NCBI GenBank assembly: GCA_023441105.1
Contig: JAEZQX010000498.1
Span: 1 to 5,199, forward strand
DNA length: 5,199 nucleotides
Direction: 5' to 3'
Source: Pseudomonadota bacterium
GTDB lineage: Bacteria > Pseudomonadota > Gammaproteobacteria > Burkholderiales > Burkholderiaceae
Shown here: positions 1 to 5,199 of the stretch, in pieces
Numbering within the stretch: the first letter of the stretch is position 1
Layout: every line of letters begins with the position of its first letter
Made by a program: the position numbers and the translations under genes
The notes under the pieces: generated by a model
Databases searched by the model: none
What the model saw: only the letters and a program-made list of their open reading frames with translations
Told to the model about the DNA's origin: nothing

Positions 1-45
1 CCCCGGGGGGGCCCGCCCCGGCGGGGGGGGGGGGGCGGCGCCGGC
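1..45. other. G/C-only low-complexity stretch at the window edge
   Basis: All of the first 45 bases are G or C. They include a run of seven G (5-11) and a run of thirteen G (23-35), and the composition changes to ordinary mixed sequence from base 46. It codes for nothing recognisable. It could be a genuine G-run able to form a G-quadruplex. A contig-end artefact is more likely, because long G runs at a sequence edge are typical of poor base calls or mis-extension. The observation is certain; the interpretation is not. Confidence 0.6.
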
Positions 46-174
46 ATGCAATCCGTCACATCGTCGTGTTGTGCGGCCTGGAGACTACGGAGAGAATGGT
101 GCATCGACGGGTCCATCATGCAGCGGCGGCGAAGACGCGTTCTCCTGCCAAGACCCGATAGTCGTTTGGTGTCC

Positions 175-1341
175 ATGGCCAGCACAATGGTTCTGCCACA
201 AAGACTCAAAGTTCTGCACGTCGTCGACTCGCTGGAGCTCGGCGGCCTCGAGCGGGTCGTGACCGACCTGGCGCTGGCGCAGCAACGCGCCGGCGACGAC
301 GTGGCCGTGTTCAGCATCAACGACACCGCCGGGCACCGCCGCACGCTCGAGGCGGCGGGCATCCCGGTGATCCAGGGCGGCAAACGCAGCACTGCGGACT
401 TGCGCGTGCTGCGCGCGCTGTGGCAGCGGGTGCGCAAGGCGGATGTCGTGCATGCGCACAACTTCGTGCCCAACTACTACTGCGCGGCCGTCCTGCTTGC
501 CGCCAGTCGCAGGCCGCAGGTGCTGACCTGCCACGACATGGGGTTCCGCCTGAGCGACCGCAAGCTGCGCCTGCTGTTCCGGCTGTCGCTGGCAAGAACG
601 ACGCGCGTCGCGATGGTGAGTCGCCAGGTCCTCGATCGCTACCTGGCCTCCGGCATGGTCGACCGCGGCACCGCCAGCGTGATCCTGAACGGGATCGACA
701 CCGGCCGCTTCGAGAGCGCAGAAGCCATGCGGCGCGACGCGCGGCGCGCGCTGCACCTGCCGGCGGAAAGCCCGGTGATCGGCGCGGTCGGCAGGCTGGT
801 GTCGCTCAAGAATCACCGCGCGCTCCTGGCGTCCATGCCGCAGCTGCTCCGCACCCATCCGGACCTGAGCCTGGTGCTGGCGGGCGATGGGCCGTTGCGC
901 GCCGATCTCGAGCAGCAGGCAGAGTCGCTCGGCATCGCCACGCGCGTGCGCTTCCTGGGCGAGCGGCCGGACGTCGCATCGCTGCTGCCGGCGTTCGACG
1001 TCTTCGCCATGCCCTCGCTGACCGAAGGCCTGTCGATCGCGTTGCTCGAGGCATGTGCCTGCGGCCTGGCCATCGTGGCGTCCGAGGTCGGCGGCAACCC
1101 TGAGATCGTCGCGGACCGCAAGCGCGGAATCCTGTTCCCCGCCGGCGACGACGATGCGCTCGCCGCCGCGCTGCTGGCGATGCTCGCCGACGCGCCGCTG
1201 CGCCGGCGACTGGGCGAGGCTGCCCGCGACTGGGTCCGGAACAGCTGCTCCATCGCGGCGACCCGCCGGGCCTACGACGACTTCTATCGCGCGGCCTGCC
1301 GCACGATGGACACCGGCACGGCAGCGGCGGACCCGGCCTGA
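175..1341 (+). CDS. Family 4 (GT-B fold) glycosyltransferase
   Basis: This is a probable cytoplasmic or membrane-associated enzyme that transfers a sugar from an activated donor to a growing glycan or lipid-linked acceptor. It has 388 residues, normal for GT4. The N-terminal Rossmann half opens with KVLHVVDSLELGGLERV, whose glycine loop is G23-G24-L25-E26, and contains DVVHAHN (90-96). The C-terminal half has GRLVSLKN with R207 and K212, the usual donor-phosphate contacts, then AGDGP (236-240). The family's E-x7-E motif is present as E284 and E292 (TEGLSIALLE). No signal peptide or membrane span is seen. The frame stays open to an ATG at 46, with further ATGs at 118 and 187. I chose 175 because the homologous domain begins about ten residues later and the 43 residues upstream are Arg/Cys-rich and unlike GT4. 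No good Shine-Dalgarno supports any of these starts. Donor and acceptor cannot be read from the sequence. It converges with the phosphatase-like gene. Confidence 0.9.
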   Translation: MASTMVLPQRLKVLHVVDSLELGGLERVVTDLALAQQRAGDDVAVFSINDTAGHRRTLEAAGIPVIQGGKRSTADLRVLRALWQRVRKADVVHAHNFVPNYYCAAVLLAASRRPQVLTCHDMGFRLSDRKLRLLFRLSLARTTRVAMVSRQVLDRYLASGMVDRGTASVILNGIDTGRFESAEAMRRDARRALHLPAESPVIGAVGRLVSLKNHRALLASMPQLLRTHPDLSLVLAGDGPLRADLEQQAESLGIATRVRFLGERPDVASLLPAFDVFAMPSLTEGLSIALLEACACGLAIVASEVGGNPEIVADRKRGILFPAGDDDALAAALLAMLADAPLRRRLGEAARDWVRNSCSIAATRRAYDDFYRAACRTMDTGTAAADPA

Positions 1342-1360
1342 GTCGCCGCCCCGGCTAAGA

Positions 1361-1391
1361 GCCTGCGCGGCAGTAGGACGGCCTCGCAGGC
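1361..1391. terminator. Candidate bidirectional terminator hairpin between convergent genes
   Basis: GCCTGCG at 1361-1367 is the exact reverse complement of CGCAGGC at 1385-1391. This gives a 7-bp G/C-rich stem around a 17-base loop in which AGG (1375-1377) can pair with CCT (1382-1384). It lies wholly between the two convergent stop codons (1339-1341 and 1394-1396), where a shared terminator would be expected. Neither side has a clear T tract, so it is not a classic intrinsic terminator. It could instead stall polymerase, or protect 3' ends after Rho-dependent termination. Confidence 0.4.
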
Positions 1392-1393
1392 AC

Positions 1394-2887
1394 CTAGATG
1401 GATTGCAAGGGTGACGGGACGGCGGTGGCCGAGACGCGTGCCATCGCCGGCTCTGGCAGCGGTTTGCCGAGCAGCGGCCGGCCCTTCATCTCCGAGGGCA
1501 CGGGAATGCCCAGCAGCGACAGGATGGTCGGCGCGACATCCAGGTTGCTGCAGGTGCCGAGGTCGCTGCCGGGCGCGATGCCGGCGCCGATGAAAGCCAG
1601 CAGTCCTTCCGGATGGTGCATCCCCTGCTTGGGGGTCGGCGCATCCAGGGTGAACAGGGACTCCAGCGCAAAGCCTTCCGCGGCGACACCCGGGCAGCCG
1701 TCGAAGAGATAGCGCACGCCGGCGATCCGCGCCGGCAGGCCGTAGGGGCTGATGGTGAGCAACTGGCCGTTCTCGGCGACGTGGATGGCCGGCTCGACGA
1801 CATCCCCGGCCCTGCGCCGGATCGCTTCGATGCGCTGCCTGACCTGCGCCCGCTTTCCCGGATCCGGCACGCCGAGGTTCCATTGCGGCACCATCGTCGG
1901 CACCACCTCGGTGATGCCGTCGCGGCCGATGACATCGAGAAACCGCTCGATGTCGCGGATGCGGACGATGAACTTGCCCTCCTGGTAGCGCTCCGACTGG
2001 TAAGGCTTCTGCCCCATGCTCGATGCCACCACCAGCACGCCTTGCGGACCGACCAGCTTGATGAAGCGTCCCAGGAGCCGGTCGCACAGCCGGTAGCCGA
2101 GCGGCACGGCGTCCCCGTAGAGCTTCCGCTCCGCGGGCGGCGACTTGGCGAGAAACGCACTGTCGTCCCAGGCGCGCCAGTAGTGATGCATGAAGTGCGC
2201 GGCATGGTTGGTGTGCCAGGTCGCGAACGCCGGCTGGTGCTTGCGATAGAGGCGGGCGAAGACATCGAAGTTGACCAGCGGCTGCAGCGCCGGGCGCCGC
2301 CAGCGCATCGCCGGGTTCAGGCGCTCGCGCAGCAATTGCGTGCCGATGGCGAACATCGTCGCCGGCTTGAGGCCATGAGCCGGCAGCTGCATCGCAAGCC
2401 GCGCCAGCTCGCCGACACCGAGCCTGGCCCCGGTCTTGTTCTGGACCTGCGTGCCGAGGCGGTTGATCTTCTGCACCGGCTCGAGCGATTTCGGAAACGT
2501 CTCCGGCCCGGGTGCGAACGGTCCCGGCACCATGAAGCCATCCACCGGCTGCGGCGGATAGGCGCCGATGCTGCCGAAGATGCCCACCTTGTGCCCGGCG
2601 GCCGCCACGTGCTCCCAGCTGCGCCGCGCACCGATGGTGCCGGCTTCCTGCTCCAGGACGCTGGCGCGATGGACGTCCTGCGGCACGCCCGTATGCACGG
2701 TGACCCAGGTGATCCATGGATCGAGGTGCGGCGGGCGCTCCTCGGCGACCTGCGTCGCGCAGGCGCCTTGGCTGCGCAAGCGGGCGAAGTTGGGCAGGTA
2801 GCCGGCGCCGTTGGCCGCGACCAGCTTGTTCACGACCGCCCAGCTGATCTCGTTGAATTCCAGCAGGAGAACCTTCCGTGGATTCAT
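1394..2887 (-). CDS. Alkaline phosphatase / type I phosphodiesterase superfamily protein with altered metal-site motifs
   Basis: This 497-residue protein has the superfamily's alpha/beta layout. The first strand is KVLLLEFNE (5-13), followed by LPNFARLRSQG (31-41). DPWITWVTVHTGV (56-68) sits where the nucleophile loop ending in TG normally lies. Next come TNHAAHFMHHYW (226-237), VVASSMGQ (286-293), GMHHPEG (422-428), GAGIAPG (434-440) and LDVAPTILSLLGIPVP (449-464). The last three are typical of sulfatase/phosphodiesterase C-termini. The usual SDHG metal motif reads S289-S290-M291-G292 here, so the expected Asp and His are missing, and the first-strand Asp is replaced by E-F-N-E. No signal peptide is seen, so it probably acts in the cytoplasm. 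The start is the ATG at 2887, with weak GGGG upstream; an in-frame TTG at 2950 adds 21 basic residues of no known type. I recall similar proteins near polysaccharide clusters, but the substrate is unknown. It may be a divergent hydrolase or non-catalytic. Confidence 0.85.
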   Translation of the reverse strand: MNPRKVLLLEFNEISWAVVNKLVAANGAGYLPNFARLRSQGACATQVAEERPPHLDPWITWVTVHTGVPQDVHRASVLEQEAGTIGARRSWEHVAAAGHKVGIFGSIGAYPPQPVDGFMVPGPFAPGPETFPKSLEPVQKINRLGTQVQNKTGARLGVGELARLAMQLPAHGLKPATMFAIGTQLLRERLNPAMRWRRPALQPLVNFDVFARLYRKHQPAFATWHTNHAAHFMHHYWRAWDDSAFLAKSPPAERKLYGDAVPLGYRLCDRLLGRFIKLVGPQGVLVVASSMGQKPYQSERYQEGKFIVRIRDIERFLDVIGRDGITEVVPTMVPQWNLGVPDPGKRAQVRQRIEAIRRRAGDVVEPAIHVAENGQLLTISPYGLPARIAGVRYLFDGCPGVAAEGFALESLFTLDAPTPKQGMHHPEGLLAFIGAGIAPGSDLGTCSNLDVAPTILSLLGIPVPSEMKGRPLLGKPLPEPAMARVSATAVPSPLQSI

Positions 2888-3139
2888 CGGCGTGCCCCGT
2901 AGTAGGCGATCGGCCCGACCTCGCTTGCGCGCGACGATCGGTACCTGCAACTCATCGAATGCTCCCGGCGCGGCAGTCCCGGCACCCCAGGCGAAGCCGA
3001 TGGGGATTCATGTTAGCCACGCGTGCCGGCGGGCGCGAGAACGGCTTTGTCAACTTAGGCTGCCTCCGCCCCGCGCCGCCCGATGCGTCGTCCGATGCGG
3101 CCGTTCAACCCCCCTTCATCTACCACCCGTCGGCCCCGC

Positions 3140-3155
3140 TGTGATCAATGTCACG
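3140..3155. promoter_or_regulatory. CRP/Clp-type (CRP/FNR superfamily) binding site candidate
   Basis: The sequence is TGTGATCAATGTCACG. It matches the established CRP consensus TGTGA-N6-TCACA at nine of ten defined bases, the last base being G instead of A. It can also be read as GTGAT-N4-GTCAC, close to the FNR/DNR type TTGAT-N4-ATCAA. The site ends 52 bp before the lipoprotein ATG, a sensible place for an activator or repressor, and lies about 250 bp from the divergent gene. In Xanthomonadales the CRP homologue Clp binds this consensus and controls exopolysaccharide genes, which would suit this locus. No clear -10 box was found to fix the transcription start, so the direction of control is unknown. 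Confidence 0.55.
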
Positions 3156-3193
3156 CCGAGCGAATAGCGTGCGACCACCCAACAAACAGCAGC

Positions 3194-3198
3194 GGGAG
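3194..3198 (+). promoter_or_regulatory. Shine-Dalgarno sequence for the beta-helix lipoprotein
   Basis: GGGAG ends nine bases before the ATG at 3208. It is the best ribosome-binding match near any start in this window. It supports translation from 3208 even though the hydrophobic signal core begins only around codon 48, where the alternative ATG at 3349 has no comparable upstream site. Confidence 0.6.
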
Positions 3199-3207
3199 CT
3201 CCAGTCC

Positions 3208-5199
3208 ATGCTTCAGAAGAAACTTTCCTCCGTGTCCGGGACGACCAAGACCGGCCAGGATCCGTACCTGCAACCGGCCGCTGCGGATGGCCTGGGCGCG
3301 TGCAGCCCGACCGGACACAGCGCGCCTGCGGGCAACTGGCGGCTGCCGATGATCGCGATGTCGGCAGCAGTCGCCCTGGCCCTCGGCGCATGCGGCGGCG
3401 GCGGCGGATCCGATGGCTCGGCACCCGAGCTGGCGGCCGCGCCGGGCTCCGGCGACATCGCTGCCGATGGCGACAGTCCGATCGACCCCTTCGTCGAGAT
3501 CGCTGGCGAGCCCGCGGAGGAGAAGGCGCTGCGATTGAGCCTGTGGCGCGAGCGCTGGGCGCAGTGGCTTGCGGAACGTTCCAAGCCCGATCCGGCACCG
3601 GCACCTTCGCCAAGCCCCAGCCCGGCCCCCGCACCGACTCCGGTCCCCGCGCCGACTCCGGTTCCCGCGCCGACTCCGGTTCCCGCGCCGACCCCAGTTC
3701 CTGCTCCGACCCCAGTTCCTGCTCCGACCCCAGTTCCTGCGCCGACGCCGGTTCCTGCGCCGACGCCGGTCCCATCGCCGACGCCGACGCCCTCACCGGT
3801 ACCGGTGCCTGCACCGAGCGCGGGGCTGTCGCTGGCGGCCTGCGTGCCGAGCGGGCTGGGCAAGGACTACCAGGTCGGCTCCGGTGCCGGCCAGCTCAGC
3901 AGCCTCGACCAGGTGCCTTGGGAGAGCCTGGCCGCCGGCGACACGGTGCGCATCTTCCATCGCGCCGCCCCCTATCGCGGCAAGATCCTGCTGGCGGCGA
4001 AGGGCACTGCCAATGCACAGGTCAGGGTCTGCGGCGTCAAGGGCCCCAACGGCGAACGACCGATCGTCGACGGCGCCGACGCCACGACCCGCGCGGGCCT
4101 CTATTTCGGCAGCGGCACGAACGGCACGCTGCAGGAAACCCGTGGCGTGGTGATGATCCGCAACAACAGCGACTACCGCCACTATCCCGCGCACATCCAG
4201 ATCGACGGGTTGGCCGTGCGCGGCGTCACCCCGAGTTACCGGTTCACCGACAGCAAAGGCGTGGCGCGGCAGTACACGGACTTCAGCGCCTGCATCTGGG
4301 TCGACCGCGGCCATGACATCACCATCGCCGACAACGAGATCAGCGACTGCACCAACGGCATCTTCAGCAAGTCGACCGACGAAGGCGACTTCGCGGTCAC
4401 CAAGAACCTGCGCATTGCCGGCAATCACATCCACGGCAACGGCCTGGTGGGCAGCGACAAGCTCCACAACGCCTACGTGCAAAGCGTCGGCGTGGTCTAC
4501 GAGTTCAATCGCTTCGGGCCGCTGCGGTCCGGCGCCGGCGGCAACAACATCAAGGACCGCTCGGTCGGCCCGATCGTCCGCTTCAACCGCATCGAGGAAG
4601 GAGCGCGCGCCATCGACCTGGTGGAGGCGGAAGACTATCCGGCCACCGCCCTGGCCAGCCCGGCGTATCGCAGCACCTTCGTCTACGGCAACCAGATCGT
4701 CAAGAGCGGCAACAGCGGCAGCTTCATCCACTACGGCGGCGACCACTACGGCAGCACGCCGGGCGCCAGCTGGGGCGAGCCGATCTTCCGCAAGGGGACG
4801 CTCTACTTCTTCAACAACACGGTGTACGCGACCGGCAGCATCGGCATGATGTTCAACCTGTCGACCACCGAAGAGAAGGCGGAGGTCTGGAACAACGTGT
4901 TCTACTTCGCGCCGTCGGTGACCTATCCGGCCTTGCGGCAGAACACCGACATCGGCGCCAACTGGACCGCCGGCGGCATCCTCAATCTCGGCCGCAACTG
5001 GATCAACTCGAACTGGTCCGACACCGGCAATCGCACGGCCATCAAGGGACAGGTCAACGGGACCGCCAACCTGATCACCGGCAGCACCCCGCCGATCGAC
5101 CTTTCGACCTTGGTGCCGCTCGCCGGTAGCGCCATCATCGACGCGGCGCAGGCCGGGCCGGCAGCGGCCGCGGGCTTCAAGCTCAACTACCAGCTCGAC
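3208..5199 (+). CDS. Secreted right-handed beta-helix lipoprotein with Pro-rich linker (3' end outside window)
   Basis: The frame reads 664 codons with no stop and runs off the right edge. Domains in order: an unusual polar N-terminal extension (1-47); a hydrophobic core MIAMSAAVALALGAC with lipobox LGAC and lipidated Cys62; a CGGGGGSDG spacer; an amphipathic Trp-rich helix (104-126, with W113, W117, W120); a Pro-rich linker (127-204) with seven VPAPTP units; and from about 210 a right-handed parallel beta-helix. The helix shows repeated short strands with Asn/Gly turns, such as ITIADNEISDCTNGI, LRIAGNHIHGNG, IVRFNRIEEGARAI and LYFFNNTVYATG. Gly after Cys62 predicts outer-membrane sorting by the Lol rule. 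Mature cysteines C212, C275, C363 and C382 could form disulphides. The closing PLAGSAIIDAAQAG resembles the last turn of such proteins (typically SPAIDAG), so the stop probably lies soon after the window. Beta-helices of this kind occur in polysaccharide lyases, epimerases and binding proteins; catalytic activity is not shown. A glycan-active surface protein is inferred from fold and neighbours. Confidence 0.88.
   Translation, partial: MLQKKLSSVSGTTKTGQDPYLQPAAADGLGACSPTGHSAPAGNWRLPMIAMSAAVALALGACGGGGGSDGSAPELAAAPGSGDIAADGDSPIDPFVEIAGEPAEEKALRLSLWRERWAQWLAERSKPDPAPAPSPSPSPAPAPTPVPAPTPVPAPTPVPAPTPVPAPTPVPAPTPVPAPTPVPAPTPVPSPTPTPSPVPVPAPSAGLSLAACVPSGLGKDYQVGSGAGQLSSLDQVPWESLAAGDTVRIFHRAAPYRGKILLAAKGTANAQVRVCGVKGPNGERPIVDGADATTRAGLYFGSGTNGTLQETRGVVMIRNNSDYRHYPAHIQIDGLAVRGVTPSYRFTDSKGVARQYTDFSACIWVDRGHDITIADNEISDCTNGIFSKSTDEGDFAVTKNLRIAGNHIHGNGLVGSDKLHNAYVQSVGVVYEFNRFGPLRSGAGGNNIKDRSVGPIVRFNRIEEGARAIDLVEAEDYPATALASPAYRSTFVYGNQIVKSGNSGSFIHYGGDHYGSTPGASWGEPIFRKGTLYFFNNTVYATGSIGMMFNLSTTEEKAEVWNNVFYFAPSVTYPALRQNTDIGANWTAGGILNLGRNWINSNWSDTGNRTAIKGQVNGTANLITGSTPPIDLSTLVPLAGSAIIDAAQAGPAAAAGFKLNYQLD
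3625..3786 (+). repeat. 18-bp tandem repeat encoding (VPAPTP)n
   Basis: Nine contiguous 18-bp units encode APAPTP, then seven exact VPAPTP, then VPSPTP. They form the core of the Pro-rich linker between the lipid anchor and the beta-helix domain. Units differ mainly at third codon positions. The units at 3697-3714 and 3715-3732 are identical to each other, as are those at 3733-3750 and 3751-3768, which suggests recent unit duplication. Because the unit is 18 bp, gain or loss preserves the frame and only changes spacer length. Such Pro-rich stretches form extended rods that hold a domain away from the membrane and through periplasm or capsule. Confidence 0.95.

Larger units (their letters stand above)
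2888..3207. promoter_or_regulatory. Divergent intergenic region between the phosphatase-like and lipoprotein genes
   Basis: This 320-bp stretch separates two divergently transcribed genes and should hold both promoters. The part nearest the phosphatase-like gene (2888-3000) is G/C-rich and featureless. Around 3001-3060 the sequence is richer in A/T and includes TTGACA on the minus strand (3053-3048), but no convincing -10 box lies at the right distance. CCGATGCG occurs twice in close succession around 3078-3100. The clearest signal is the TGTGA-N6-TCACG palindrome at 3140-3155. Short open frames across the region lack coding character and none has a supported start. I do not see a convincing sigma-70 promoter on either strand. 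Confidence 0.6.

Noticed and set aside
55..77. CACA/TGTG inverted sequence near the left edge as a second CRP-like site
   Set aside because: The half-sites are in the wrong order (TCACA before TGT) for a CRP site, and the match is short enough to be chance.
85..858. Minus-strand frame of about 257 codons opposite the glycosyltransferase
   Set aside because: It is His/Arg/Ala-rich with no domain. The + strand carries the GT4 motifs.
1284..2717. Open frame of about 477 codons on -, in another frame of the phosphatase-like gene
   Set aside because: It is low-complexity Ala/Arg/Gly-rich translation, overlaps the end of the glycosyltransferase gene, and has no domain. It is a shadow frame.
1613..2902. 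Open frame of about 429 codons on +, antisense to the phosphatase-like gene
   Set aside because: It is a mirror of the GC-rich codon use of the true gene. Its translation is rich in Arg, His, Ala and Asp with no recognisable domain, while the opposite strand has clear family motifs.
3048..3053. TTGACA on the minus strand as a -35 box for the phosphatase-like gene
   Set aside because: At 16-18 bp spacing the sequence is GCCGGC-like with no -10 resemblance. The nearest A/T-rich TAACAT (3015-3010) is 32 bp away, too far.
3292..3303. A first LGAC tetrapeptide (residues 29-32 of the lipoprotein)
   Set aside because: It follows polar residues (AAADG) with no hydrophobic core, so it cannot act as a lipobox. 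The second LGAC at 59-62 follows a proper hydrophobic stretch.
3213..3863. Minus-strand frame with a Gly-Thr-Gly-Val-Gly-Ala repeat that looks like a repetitive structural protein
   Set aside because: The repeat is only the antisense reading of the VPAPTP-coding tandem repeat, and no separate start or domain supports it.
3793..4746. Open frame of about 317 codons on -, antisense to the beta-helix lipoprotein
   Set aside because: Its translation is Ala/Val/Asp-rich without family motifs, and the + strand frame has a lipobox, linker and beta-helix pattern across the same bases.

Overview
The window is GC-rich DNA (roughly two-thirds G+C by eye) with strong G/C preference at third codon positions. 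It looks like a proteobacterial chromosome segment or metagenomic contig. The lipoprotein type (a Cys followed by five Gly), the long Pro-rich linker and a CRP/Clp-type palindrome fit a gamma- or betaproteobacterium, possibly Xanthomonadales. No taxonomic marker gene is present, so this is only a lean.

The layout is three genes. (1) A family 4 (GT-B) glycosyltransferase lies on + from about 175 to 1341. It is preceded by a start region of 45 bases containing only G and C, which may be an assembly-edge artefact. (2) A cytoplasmic protein of the alkaline phosphatase / type I phosphodiesterase superfamily lies on - (2887 down to 1394), convergent with gene 1. The two stop codons are 52 bp apart and a 7-bp-stem hairpin sits between them. 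(3) A large secreted lipoprotein starts at 3208 on + and is open to the window edge (664 codons seen, no stop). It has a lipobox, a Trp-rich amphipathic helix, a (VPAPTP)n linker encoded by an 18-bp tandem repeat, and a right-handed beta-helix domain. Genes 2 and 3 diverge from a 320-bp intergenic region holding a near-consensus CRP/FNR-superfamily palindrome (TGTGA-N6-TCACG), 52 bp upstream of gene 3.

Taken together, this looks like part of an exopolysaccharide or surface-glycan locus: a glycosyltransferase for assembly, an unusual phosphatase-fold protein, and a surface-anchored beta-helix protein that could bind, cleave or modify the polymer. The joint role is inferred from context. The most interesting points are the altered metal-site motif of the phosphatase-fold protein, the long extension ahead of the lipoprotein signal, the recently expanded Pro-rich repeat, and the regulatory palindrome. 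No RNA gene, CRISPR array, insertion sequence or integrase is visible.
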